From Bacilli bacterium (GTDB lineage: Bacteria > Bacillota_I > Bacilli_A > RF39 > UBA660), in NCBI GenBank assembly GCA_017435465.1, contig JAFSEX010000042.1:1-41427 (forward strand): a DNA stretch of 41,427 nt, given 5' to 3'. The notes under the pieces are model-generated. The model was not told where the DNA came from. It worked only from the letters and a program-made list of their open reading frames with translations, and made no database searches. A program made the position numbers and the translations under genes. Of the stretch, positions 1-8,203 are shown piece by piece. Numbering within the stretch: position 1 is the first letter of the stretch; every line of letters starts with the position of its first letter.

Positions 1-1
1 A

Positions 2-1183
2 AAAGTAGATGATGGATATAAATTAATACCAAATTCTAACATTCAAACATTTAATGTAGTAGCAGAAGATGGGACATCAATAAAATATAGTGTTACATTT
101 AATGAAGAGGTTGAAAAAGAAACAATAACATCAGTAGAAGTGGAGCAAGGTGAAACAAAATATACTGCAAAAGGACCTGATGAAAACAATCAATTTACGG
201 TTGAAGAATTTGATAAATCAAAAGGTGAAGGGGTAAAAATAAAATATAAAACGTCATCTGGTGAAGATAAGGAAGTTTCTTTTGAACCTAATGATTCTAA
301 CAAGAATGTAGGAACTCTTTATGTTAAAAATAACGTATATACAATATTGTTTAAAGAAAAAGAAAGTGTTCCACAAGAAGAATCAAAAGAAACAATAACA
401 TCTTTAGAAGTATACCAAGAGGGAGCAAAATTAACAGTAACAGGACCAGATTCAAACAATCAATATACTGTTGAAGAGTTTGATAAATCAAAAGGTGAAG
501 TACTAATAAGATATAAAACTTCAGCTGGAAAAACAGAAGATGAATACTTTGAACCAAATGATAATAATAAAAATACAGGAACAATTTATGCTGGAGATAC
601 TACCTATAAAATTGTATTTAAAATTTCAGATAAACCAAAAAAATTTATATTTACAGGTGATTCAAGAACTGTAGGAATTAAAAATGCAGTAGGTAATCCT
701 GAAAATGTTTCCTTTGTAGCGGCTGGTGGAATGGGTCATCAATGGTTTGTTAATAATGGGATTTCACAAATAAATAATATATTAAATTCATCTAAAGAAA
801 GTCATTATATTTTCTTTAATTTCGGTGTTAATGATGCAATTGATATGGATACATATAATGGGTACAAGGCTTGGACATGGCGAGTTAACAAATATTTAAC
901 TACACTAAAAGAATTGAGTTCCGGAGCATGGAAAAATCATAAAATAGTTTATATTTCAGTATTACCGCTTGCTTCATATGCTGATACACCATATAAAAAT
1001 GATGGGGTAATAGATTTAAATATGCAAATTAAAAATGGCCTTGCTGGTACAAATATATCATTTTGTGACGTAACAAAAGGAATTGGAGAATCGAATTTTA
1101 AATATTGGCCTGACGGAATACATTATACAAATGATATGAATAAAGTGATCTATGACTATATAATGAATAATTGTAAATTATAA
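2..1183 (+). CDS. Secreted repeat protein with C-terminal SGNH hydrolase domain (5' partial)
   Basis: The reading frame is open from base 2, so the 5' end lies outside the window; 393 residues are visible. The first ~40 residues look like the end of a cadherin-like beta-sandwich domain (pattern LIPNSN...VVAEDGT...YSVTF). Two repeats of about 85 residues follow, each starting with ETITS and containing VEEFDKSKGE and FEPND. The last ~175 residues form an SGNH/GDSL hydrolase-like domain: GDSR (Ser ~221), GVND (~275-278) and DGIH (Asp ~371, His ~374) give the Ser, Asn and Asp/His signature of this family. Such domains remove acyl groups or cleave esters on glycans. Export and a cell-envelope substrate are inferred from the beta-sandwich repeats, because the signal peptide is not in view. 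A GTG at 140 falls inside a repeat and is not a credible start. Confidence 0.75.
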   Translation, partial: KVDDGYKLIPNSNIQTFNVVAEDGTSIKYSVTFNEEVEKETITSVEVEQGETKYTAKGPDENNQFTVEEFDKSKGEGVKIKYKTSSGEDKEVSFEPNDSNKNVGTLYVKNNVYTILFKEKESVPQEESKETITSLEVYQEGAKLTVTGPDSNNQYTVEEFDKSKGEVLIRYKTSAGKTEDEYFEPNDNNKNTGTIYAGDTTYKIVFKISDKPKKFIFTGDSRTVGIKNAVGNPENVSFVAAGGMGHQWFVNNGISQINNILNSSKESHYIFFNFGVNDAIDMDTYNGYKAWTWRVNKYLTTLKELSSGAWKNHKIVYISVLPLASYADTPYKNDGVIDLNMQIKNGLAGTNISFCDVTKGIGESNFKYWPDGIHYTNDMNKVIYDYIMNNCKL

Positions 1184-1186
1184 AAG

Positions 1187-1216
1187 AAAATGAGAATTTC
1201 TCATTTTTTTTATTTT
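1187..1216 (+). terminator. Rho-independent terminator after the SGNH gene
   Basis: The arms AAAATGAG and CTCATTTT enclose a short AT loop and are followed by a run of eight Ts, directly after the TAA at 1181-1183. Confidence 0.8.
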
Positions 1217-1339
1217 ACATATTCATCTTAAATGTATATTGTGTAATAATCAATGTTTCTAATTTTTCTTTTGATAATCTTTTTTTACTTAAATTTATAT
1301 CAAATATATTTTATAATTTATAGTAAAAAAATAATTGTA

Positions 1340-1368
1340 TAGACTAATATTACAAATAAGGGTATAAT
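1340..1368 (+). promoter_or_regulatory. Sigma-A type promoter for the structured leader RNA
   Basis: The -10 TATAAT is at 1363-1368 and a -35-like TAGACT is at 1340-1345, with 17 bp between them. Transcription would start near 1375, at the first strand of the helix described in the next entry. Confidence 0.6.
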
Positions 1369-1372
1369 ACTA

Positions 1373-1580
1373 ATAGAGGTAGTGCGTCAATTCAGGTACG
1401 ACTAGATTGAGGTTGTTTTATTTAATAGGCAGAAATCTTGTCTAGTAAAATATATCTACAATACCTACACAACTAGTCAATATTGTCTTAAATTGACAGC
1501 ATTACGGTTCTATGATGGGCAATAAGACGAGCCTATCACTATGAAAAGAGAGGTGTAGTCGAGACTCGTCTACTCGACGT
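1373..1580 (+). ncRNA. Structured leader RNA of unknown class, ~205 nt
   Basis: Hand folding gives one 20-bp closing helix in three parts: 1373-1378 with 1508-1513, 1379-1385 with 1499-1505, and 1386-1392 with 1491-1497, with G-U pairs, one bulged A and a GG bulge. Two hairpins follow: GATGGGC/GCCTATC (1514-1537, loop 1521-1530) and GTCGAG/CTCGAC (1558-1578, loop 1564-1572). Their loops are complementary over six bases (AGACGA 1525-1530 with TCGTCT 1566-1571), which makes a kissing loop possible. A Shine-Dalgarno-like AGAGAGGTG (1547-1555) lies just before the second hairpin, 30 nt from the start codon of the deacetylase gene, so that hairpin would bring the two together. I do not recognise a riboswitch consensus. 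The size would suit the raiA RNA class, but I could not check this. A free ncRNA is also possible. Confidence 0.6.
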
Positions 1581-1585
1581 AAACT

Positions 1586-2830
1586 ATGAAAAAGAAAAAA
1601 ATAAAAGTTTTAAGAATTATATTTATTGTTTTTTTAGGCCTTGTTTCTATATATTTATTGATTAATAATAATACAAATAATGAATTTAAAACTTTAAAAA
1701 TGATAGATTTAACTAATAAAAATATCAGTGAAATAGAAGAGTATGCAAAAGAGAATAGTTTAGAATTAGAGATAAAATATGAATATAGTAAAGAAGTAGA
1801 AAAAGATAAAGTTATCTCACAAAGTATAGATAAGAATGCCGAATTAACTGATAAAAATAAAAATTTAATAATAGTTATATCTAAAGGAAAAATAGGAAAA
1901 GAAATATATCAAGAATATTCAGTTAATGAATTAGGTGAAGTGCCTATAATGATGTATCATGGTATAGAAAATATAGAGGAAACTAATTATATTGGTGGAA
2001 ATGTAGACAAAGATGGATATAATAGAACTGTTAATGCATTTAAACAAGATTTAGAATTTTATTATAATGAAGGATATAGAATGGTAAGACTTGTTGATTA
2101 TGCTCTTGGCGATATTGAGGTTGAACTTGGAAAAAGTCCTATAGTTTTAACATTTGATGATGGTAACAAAAATAATTTTAATGTACTTGGAATAGATGAA
2201 AATGGTAATTTAGAGATTGATCCTAACTGCGCAATTGGAATATTAGAAAGTTTTAAAAAGAAATATCCTGACTATAATGTAACTGCAACTTTCTTTTTAA
2301 TGGACAATCTATTTAATCAAAGTGAATATGATGAAGCAAAATTAAAATGGTTAGTTGAAAATGGATATGATATTGGTAATCATACTAAAACACATGTTAA
2401 TTACAAAAATGTAGATAGTACTACCGCACAAAGTGCGACTGGATATATGTATGAAAAATTAGAATCTATTATTCCAGGTAAATATGTTAAAATAATTGCA
2501 CTTCCATTTGGTAGTCCAGGTAAAAAAGATCATGCAAATTTTCAATATGTTTTAAAAGGTATATATAATGGAAAAGAGTATACAACTGATGCTGCTTTAA
2601 GAGTAGGATGGACTTCAGAAGTATCTCCATTTAATAAAAACTTTGATAAAACTTTCTTAAAAAGAGTAAGAGCATACGATAACAATGGTAAAGATTTTGA
2701 TATTACATATGTGTTTAACAATTTAAAAAATAATAAATATATATCAGATGGGGATAAGGACACAATTGTAATACCAACATCCATGGAAAATAAATTAGGT
2801 GAAACTTTCAAAGAAGTTATTAAATATTAA
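1586..2830 (+). CDS. Membrane-anchored PASTA-domain polysaccharide deacetylase
   Basis: 414 residues. A Lys-rich N-terminus is followed by one transmembrane segment (~9-27) and a PASTA-like domain (~36-100), then a NodB carbohydrate-esterase-4 domain. Catalytic motifs are visible: TFDDG (189-193, metal and base aspartates), the metal-binding histidines in NHTKTH (265-270) and LPFGSPG (306-312). The likely role is extracellular N-deacetylation of peptidoglycan or another cell-wall glycan; PASTA domains usually bind muropeptides or beta-lactams and would place the enzyme at the wall. A PASTA domain joined to NodB is an uncommon arrangement. The gene stands alone behind the leader RNA at 1373-1580, and no strong Shine-Dalgarno lies within 15 nt of the ATG, so that RNA probably affects its translation. 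Confidence 0.82.
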   Translation: MKKKKIKVLRIIFIVFLGLVSIYLLINNNTNNEFKTLKMIDLTNKNISEIEEYAKENSLELEIKYEYSKEVEKDKVISQSIDKNAELTDKNKNLIIVISKGKIGKEIYQEYSVNELGEVPIMMYHGIENIEETNYIGGNVDKDGYNRTVNAFKQDLEFYYNEGYRMVRLVDYALGDIEVELGKSPIVLTFDDGNKNNFNVLGIDENGNLEIDPNCAIGILESFKKKYPDYNVTATFFLMDNLFNQSEYDEAKLKWLVENGYDIGNHTKTHVNYKNVDSTTAQSATGYMYEKLESIIPGKYVKIIALPFGSPGKKDHANFQYVLKGIYNGKEYTTDAALRVGWTSEVSPFNKNFDKTFLKRVRAYDNNGKDFDITYVFNNLKNNKYISDGDKDTIVIPTSMENKLGETFKEVIKY

Positions 2831-2842
2831 TAAAATTAATAC

Positions 2843-2871
2843 TTGATAAAATTCAAATAATGTCTTATAAT
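2843..2871 (+). promoter_or_regulatory. Sigma-A promoter of the valS operon
   Basis: TTGATA (2843-2848) and TATAAT (2866-2871) are separated by exactly 17 bp; transcription would begin near 2878, at the first bases of the T-box. Confidence 0.8.
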
Positions 2872-2877
2872 ATTTAA

Positions 2878-3110
2878 GAAAAGCGAAGAACTAGAGGAGT
2901 AAGTTATATTGTTTTAAATAGAGAATTAGTGGTTGGTGAAAACTAATAAAATAAATAACTGAAGGTAGCTAGGGAGTTTAATTTCAGAAACTAAGTAAGA
3001 AATTACGTATAATATGCGTTAAATATTTGAGAGTATAATTATTTATAATTATAAACTAAGGTGGTACCGCGAGAATTTCGTCCTTATATTTGGATGAAAT
3101 TCTTTTTATT
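2878..3110 (+). promoter_or_regulatory. T-box leader, specifier GUA (Val)
   Basis: The T-box sequence GGTGGTACCGCG (3059-3070) is directly followed by the competing terminator GAATTTCGTCC (3073-3083) / GGATGAAATTC (3092-3102) and a T-tract. Upstream is a Stem I region with a GGTTGGTGAAAAC-type apical part (~2932-2942). In the specifier region GAAGGTAGC, GTA at 2965-2967 followed by a purine is the natural specifier and is a valine codon, which matches valS downstream. In this riboswitch family uncharged tRNA binds the specifier and the T-box bulge and lets transcription continue, so uncharged tRNA-Val(UAC) should induce the operon. Confidence 0.93.
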
Positions 3111-3125
3111 TGAAAGGAGACAATT

Positions 3126-3854
3126 ATGGATTTAGATATCGCAATTAAAGCATTTAATGAATATGTTAATACTTTTGATATGAATAATGATAAAATTAAA
3201 TTAAAACACATACATACTTTTGAAGTAGTAAATAAAAGTGAAATGTTAGCTAAAAAATTAAAATTAAATGATGAAGATATTTTCTTAGCTAAATTAATTG
3301 GTTTACTACATGATATAGGTAGATTTGAACAAGTAACAAAATATGATTCATTTAAAGATATAGATATGGATCATGCTGATTTTGGCGTCAAATTATTATT
3401 TGAAGAAAATATGATACGTAAGTTTATTAGTGATGAAAAGTATGATGATATAATTTATAATGCAGTTAAATATCATAATAAATTTGAAATACCTAATAAT
3501 TTAGATGAAAAAACAGAACTATTTTGTAAAATAATAAGAGATGCTGATAAAATAGATATTTATAGAGTTAGAACAGAAGAGTATGAAAATTTATTTTATG
3601 ACGAAGTAAGTGATTATGTATTAACTGAATTTAATAATAATGAACCAGTTAAACATAAATATGTTAAAAATAAGACAGATTCTTTAATAGTCATCTTTGC
3701 TTTCTTTTATGATGTGAATTTTAAAGAAAGTTTTGAAATTTTAAAAGAAACAAAAATTTTTGATAACTTTGTAAATAGCATTAAAGTTAGTGAAAATAAT
3801 AAAGAATTATTTGAAAACATTAAAAATAAATTATATAAATATTTGGAGGTATAA
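3126..3854 (+). CDS. HD-domain phosphohydrolase in the valS operon
   Basis: 242 residues with an HD-superfamily metal-binding pattern: an early His in the HIHTFEV segment (~28-34), LLHDIGR (~61-67), a His in DMDHADFG (~80-87) and a distal Asp in RDADKIDIY (~138-146). The family hydrolyses phosphate esters or nucleotides; the substrate cannot be read from the sequence. It has its own good Shine-Dalgarno (GAAAGGAGA) just after the T-box terminator and ends 3 bp before valS, so it shares the valine-responsive leader. That position suggests a link to translation stress or nucleotide second messengers, but this is inference. There is no signal peptide, so it is cytoplasmic. Confidence 0.8.
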   Translation: MDLDIAIKAFNEYVNTFDMNNDKIKLKHIHTFEVVNKSEMLAKKLKLNDEDIFLAKLIGLLHDIGRFEQVTKYDSFKDIDMDHADFGVKLLFEENMIRKFISDEKYDDIIYNAVKYHNKFEIPNNLDEKTELFCKIIRDADKIDIYRVRTEEYENLFYDEVSDYVLTEFNNNEPVKHKYVKNKTDSLIVIFAFFYDVNFKESFEILKETKIFDNFVNSIKVSENNKELFENIKNKLYKYLEV

Positions 3855-3857
3855 AAT

Positions 3858-6428
3858 ATGTTAGATAAAAAATATAATCATTTAGAAGTAGAAAAAAACA
3901 AATATGAAGCTTGGAGAGATAATGGATATTTTAAAAGTGGTAATTTAAATAAAAGACCATTTACAATTGTTATTCCACCACCAAATGTAACTGGTAAATT
4001 ACATTTAGGACATGCATGGAATACAACTTTACAAGATATAATTATAAGATATAAAAGAATGTGTGGATATGATGCATTATGGCTTCCTGGTATGGACCAT
4101 GCAGGTATCGCAACTCAAGCTAAAATTGATAAAAAATTAAAAGACGAAGGAATTAATCCAAGACAAATGGATAGAGAAGACTGGTTAAAACAGGCTTGGG
4201 AGTGGAAAGAAGAATATGCGACTACTATTAGAAAACAATGGGCAAAAATGGGGCTTAGCTTAGATTATTCTAAAGAAAGATTTACTCTTGATGAGGGACT
4301 TTCTAATGCAGTTAAACATGTATTTGTAACACTTTATAATAAAGGATTAATCTATAGAGGAGAACGTATTATAAATTGGGACCCAGAAGCTATGACGGCA
4401 CTGTCTAATGAAGAAGTTATTTATAAAGATGTTGAAGGAGCTTTCTATCATTTAAAATATATGATTGAAGGAACAAATGATTATTTAGAAGTTGCGACAA
4501 CTAGACCTGAAACATTATTTGGAGATACTGCAGTTGCAGTTAATCCTAATGATGAAAGATATAAACATTTAATTGGTAAAAATGTTGTACTACCATTAAT
4601 AAATAAACTAATTCCAGTTGTAGGAGATGAACATGCAGATCCATCTTTTGGAACAGGGGTAGTTAAAATTACTCCAGCACACGATCCTAATGACTTTGAA
4701 GTTGGAAATAGACATAATTTAGATCGAATTATTGTTATGAATCCAAATGGAACAATGAATGAAAATGCATCTATTTATAATGGAATGGATAGATTTGAAT
4801 GTAGAGAAAAGATGCTTGAAGATTTAAAAGAACAAGGATTGTTATTAGAAATTGAAAAAATAACACATTCAGTTGGTCATTCAGAAAGAACAGATGTAAT
4901 GGTTGAGCCATATTTATCAAAACAATGGTTTGTTAAAATGAGACCTTTAGCAGATGCCGTATTGGAAAATCAAAAAAATAAAGATACTAAAGTAAATTTT
5001 GTTCCAGAAAGATTTGAAAAAATTATGAATCACTGGATGGAAATTACTTATGACTGGTGTATTTCTAGACAATTATGGTGGGGGCATAGAATACCTGCTT
5101 GGTATAGAGATGAAGAAGTATACGTTGGTATGGATTCCCCAGAGGGTGATGGATGGGTTCAAGACACTGATGTACTTGATACTTGGTTTAGTAGTGCATT
5201 ATGGCCATTTTCAACTCTAGGCTGGCCAGAAAATACAGAATTATTAGAAAGATATTATCCAAATGACGTATTAGTTACTGGATATGATATAATTCCATTC
5301 TGGGTAAATAGAATGACTTTCCAAGGACTTCATTTCACAAATAAAAGACCATTTAAAGATTGTTTAATTCATGGATTAATTAGAGATAAACAAGGTAGAA
5401 AAATGAGTAAGAGTTTGGGTAATGGAATTGATCCTATGGATGTTATAGAAGAATATGGTGCAGATTCCCTAAGATATTTCTTAACTACTAATTCAGCTCC
5501 TGGTATGGATTTAAGATTTGATATTGAGAAAGTAAAATCAACATGGAATTTTATTAATAAATTATGGAATGCTTCAAGATTTGTTATGATGAACTTAGAA
5601 GATTTTGATATAAATAATTATTCATTAGAAAATTTAAGTAATGCAGATAAATGGATTTTAAGTAAATTAAACAATACTATTAAAGTAGTAACTAAACATA
5701 TGGAAAAATATGAATTCCATGTAGTTGGTAGTGAACTATATAACTTTATTTGGAATGAATTCTGTGATTGGTATATTGAGCTTGCTAAAACTAATATGAA
5801 TAATACTACAAAGAGTGTATTACTACATACTCTAAATTCAATTATTAAAATGTTACACCCATTTATGCCTTATGTAACTGAAGAAATTTATAAAAATCTA
5901 AAAGGAAATAATGGTTCAATAATGGTAAGCGAATATCCAAAATGTATTGAAATAGATTCTAATGAAGAAAATATTGATAAAGTTATTGAATTAATTAAAA
6001 AAGTACGTACTTTAAAATTAGAAAATAATTTAAAAGACTATAACTTAATTTATGATATAAGTAATGATGAATTTATTAAAACTAATAAAGATATAATTAA
6101 TAAATTATTAAAATTAAATGAAGATAATTTAAAACTTAAAGATACTTATGATTTAGATGGATTATCATTCATTCCAGTACCACTTACTTTTGCAAATTTT
6201 GAACTATCATTTATTAAAGTAATTGATATGGATAAAGAATTAGAAAGACTAAATAAAGAGATGGAAGAATTAATTAAATCTATTGAAAGAAGAGAAAAAT
6301 TATTGTCAAATGTAAATTATGTTTCTAAAGCTCCAGAAGCAATTGTTAATAAAGATAGGGATACTTTGGAAATAGAAAAAACAAAATTAAATAATGTTAT
6401 TGAACAAATAAATAATTTAAAGAAATAG
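3858..6428 (+). CDS. valS: Valyl-tRNA synthetase
   Basis: 856 residues, close to the usual ~880 of bacterial ValRS. It charges tRNA-Val with valine. Class I signatures are present: HLGH (49-52) in PPPNVTGKLHLGHAWN and KMSKS (515-519). A CP1 editing domain carries TTRPETL and the GTGVVKITPAHD motif, which removes mischarged threonine. The last ~65 residues are a charged coiled coil (from MDKELERLNKEMEEL), the tRNA-binding arm typical of ValRS. The start follows GGAGG. Expression is under the T-box at 2878-3110, whose specifier is a Val codon, which independently supports the assignment. Confidence 0.98.
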   Translation: MLDKKYNHLEVEKNKYEAWRDNGYFKSGNLNKRPFTIVIPPPNVTGKLHLGHAWNTTLQDIIIRYKRMCGYDALWLPGMDHAGIATQAKIDKKLKDEGINPRQMDREDWLKQAWEWKEEYATTIRKQWAKMGLSLDYSKERFTLDEGLSNAVKHVFVTLYNKGLIYRGERIINWDPEAMTALSNEEVIYKDVEGAFYHLKYMIEGTNDYLEVATTRPETLFGDTAVAVNPNDERYKHLIGKNVVLPLINKLIPVVGDEHADPSFGTGVVKITPAHDPNDFEVGNRHNLDRIIVMNPNGTMNENASIYNGMDRFECREKMLEDLKEQGLLLEIEKITHSVGHSERTDVMVEPYLSKQWFVKMRPLADAVLENQKNKDTKVNFVPERFEKIMNHWMEITYDWCISRQLWWGHRIPAWYRDEEVYVGMDSPEGDGWVQDTDVLDTWFSSALWPFSTLGWPENTELLERYYPNDVLVTGYDIIPFWVNRMTFQGLHFTNKRPFKDCLIHGLIRDKQGRKMSKSLGNGIDPMDVIEEYGADSLRYFLTTNSAPGMDLRFDIEKVKSTWNFINKLWNASRFVMMNLEDFDINNYSLENLSNADKWILSKLNNTIKVVTKHMEKYEFHVVGSELYNFIWNEFCDWYIELAKTNMNNTTKSVLLHTLNSIIKMLHPFMPYVTEEIYKNLKGNNGSIMVSEYPKCIEIDSNEENIDKVIELIKKVRTLKLENNLKDYNLIYDISNDEFIKTNKDIINKLLKLNEDNLKLKDTYDLDGLSFIPVPLTFANFELSFIKVIDMDKELERLNKEMEELIKSIERREKLLSNVNYVSKAPEAIVNKDRDTLEIEKTKLNNVIEQINNLKK

Positions 6429-6449
6429 CGTAATGTTATTTCTTTTTAT
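6419..6449 (+). terminator. Terminator overlapping the end of valS
   Basis: The arms AAAGAAATA (6419-6427) and TATTTCTTT (6437-6445) are followed by TTATA. The left arm contains the valS stop codon. Confidence 0.6.
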
Positions 6450-6455
6450 AATGTA

Positions 6456-6484
6456 TTGAGTATTTTAATAAATTTATATATAAT
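6456..6484 (+). promoter_or_regulatory. Promoter of uppS
   Basis: TTGAGT (6456-6461) and TATAAT (6479-6484) are separated by 17 bp, ahead of the uppS ribosome-binding site. Confidence 0.65.
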
Positions 6485-6522
6485 TTATTTAAGTCGTAAT
6501 AATGACTTTAGAGGAGATGTTT

Positions 6523-7227
6523 ATGAAGTATAATATACCAAATCATGTAGCGATCATTATGGATGGAAATGGTAGATGGGCTACAAAAAGAGGGTTAAAA
6601 AGAAGTGCTGGACATTTAGAAGGAAGCAAAACTTTAAAAAAATTAGTAAAACATGCATTAAAACGTGGAGTAAAAGTACTTAGTGTTTTTGCGTTTTCAA
6701 CAGAGAACTTCAAACGTAGTAAAGAAGAAGTAGATTATCTAATGAATTTATTTGTTAAAATGTTTAAAGATAATTTTAAAGAATTAAAAGAAAATAATAT
6801 AAAAATAGTATTTTCTAAAAAAGAAAGTGGATTACCTTCCAAACTAGAAGAAATAATAAAAGAAGTAGAAGAAGATACTAAAAATAATACTGGTGGTATT
6901 TTTAATGTTTGTATTAATTATGGTGGACAAGATGAGATAATTGATATGACTAAAAATATATGTAATAAAGTTTTAAATAATGAAATCAATATCGAAGATA
7001 TTGATAAAAATATTATAGAAAAAAATCTATATCAAGATTTACCTAGTATTGATTTATTAATACGTACTAGTGGAGAATACAGAATTAGTAATTATATGTT
7101 GTGGCAACTAGCTTATGCAGAGATGTATTTTCCTGATACTTATTTTCCAGATTTTGATGAAGCTGAATTTGATAAAGCAATAGAAATATATAACAAAAGG
7201 GATAGAAGATTTGGTGGAATAAAATAA
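6523..7227 (+). CDS. uppS: Isoprenyl (undecaprenyl) diphosphate synthase
   Basis: 234 residues. It adds cis-isopentenyl units to farnesyl diphosphate to make the C55 lipid carrier used for peptidoglycan and wall polymer synthesis. The N-terminal HVAIIMDGNGRWA motif carries the catalytic Asp (D14), and the C-terminal RTSGEYRISNYMLWQ...YAEMYFPD block is diagnostic. An in-frame ATG at 6502 precedes the Shine-Dalgarno (TAGAGGAG, 6509-6516), so the start at 6523, 6 nt after it, was chosen; it also gives the normal N-terminus. The usual partner cdsA is absent; the next gene is an ABC exporter behind a terminator. Confidence 0.96.
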   Translation: MKYNIPNHVAIIMDGNGRWATKRGLKRSAGHLEGSKTLKKLVKHALKRGVKVLSVFAFSTENFKRSKEEVDYLMNLFVKMFKDNFKELKENNIKIVFSKKESGLPSKLEEIIKEVEEDTKNNTGGIFNVCINYGGQDEIIDMTKNICNKVLNNEINIEDIDKNIIEKNLYQDLPSIDLLIRTSGEYRISNYMLWQLAYAEMYFPDTYFPDFDEAEFDKAIEIYNKRDRRFGGIK

Positions 7228-7235
7228 AGTTTTTT

Positions 7236-7266
7236 TGAACATATATAATTAATATATGTTTTTTTT
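7236..7266 (+). terminator. Terminator after uppS
   Basis: The arms AACATATAT (7238-7246) and ATATATGTT (7252-7260) run into a T-tract ending at 7266. Confidence 0.75.
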
Positions 7267-7303
7267 AAATATTAATGTATAATAAATTCTAGAAGGTGAG
7301 AAA

Positions 7304-8203
7304 ATGTTAAAAGTAGAAAATATTACAAAATATTATGGTGATTTTAAAGCAGTAGATAATTTATCATTTGAAGTAAAAGATGGTGAAATATTTGGACTTC
7401 TTGGAATAAATGGTGCAGGTAAAACAACAACATTTAGAATGATTATGAAGTTACTAGATGATTATTCTGGTAAAATAACTTTAGATAATAAAGAAATAGA
7501 TTATAATATTACTAATAAAATAGGTTTCTTAACTGAAGAGCGAAGTTTACTAACAAAAATGACAGTTAAAGAACAAATCTTATTTTATGGTAATTTAAAA
7601 GATATGAAAGATAATGATATTTTAAAAAAATTAGATTATTGGTTAGATAGATTTGAAATTAGTGAATACAAAGATAAAAAAATAAAAGAGTTATCTAAAG
7701 GTAATCAACAAAAAATACAATTTATTTCTGCGATAATAAATAATCCAAAATTATTAATTTTAGATGAACCATTTAGTGGGTTAGATCCTTTAAATGTAGA
7801 AGAATTTAAACGTGTTATCTTAGAATTTAAAGAAAAAGGTTCAACAATAATTTTTTCTTCACATAGAATGGAACATGTAGAAATGTTTTGTGAAAAATTA
7901 GTTATTTTATTAAAAGGTAAGGCAGTAATATCTGGATATATTAATGATATTAAAAAACAATATAGAAAAAAGAATATTAGAGTTAAAGGTGATATAATTA
8001 TTAAAGATTTAAAACAAATTGATGGTGTAATAGATGTAGAAAAATTAGCAAATGAATACATAATAAAAATTGAAGATGAAAGTATTATTCAAAATGTATT
8101 TAAATATGTATCAAAATGTAAAAATATTACTAAGTTTGAAGTTGAAGAGGCAACACTAAATGAAATATTTATTGCTAAAGTAGGTGAAGCATATGAAAAA
8201 TAA
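7304..8203 (+). CDS. ABC transporter ATP-binding protein (NatA/YhaQ-like)
   Basis: 299 residues. The nucleotide-binding domain has Walker A GINGAGKTT (~34-42), signature ELSKGNQQK, Walker B LLILDEPFSGLDP and the H-loop SSHRMEH. The C-terminal ~85 residues form the small domain seen in DUF4162-type exporter ATPases such as NatA and YhaQ. It powers the permease encoded just downstream, whose start lies inside this gene (8193). The substrate is unknown; relatives export sodium ions, lipids or antimicrobial peptides. The start follows GAAGGTGAG. Confidence 0.9.
   Translation: MLKVENITKYYGDFKAVDNLSFEVKDGEIFGLLGINGAGKTTTFRMIMKLLDDYSGKITLDNKEIDYNITNKIGFLTEERSLLTKMTVKEQILFYGNLKDMKDNDILKKLDYWLDRFEISEYKDKKIKELSKGNQQKIQFISAIINNPKLLILDEPFSGLDPLNVEEFKRVILEFKEKGSTIIFSSHRMEHVEMFCEKLVILLKGKAVISGYINDIKKQYRKKNIRVKGDIIIKDLKQIDGVIDVEKLANEYIIKIEDESIIQNVFKYVSKCKNITKFEVEEATLNEIFIAKVGEAYEK

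Noticed and set aside
351..584. Hydrophobic - strand frame opposite the SGNH gene
   Set aside because: A complement of AAA/GAA-rich coding sequence; Leu/Tyr-rich output is expected and there is no ribosome-binding site.
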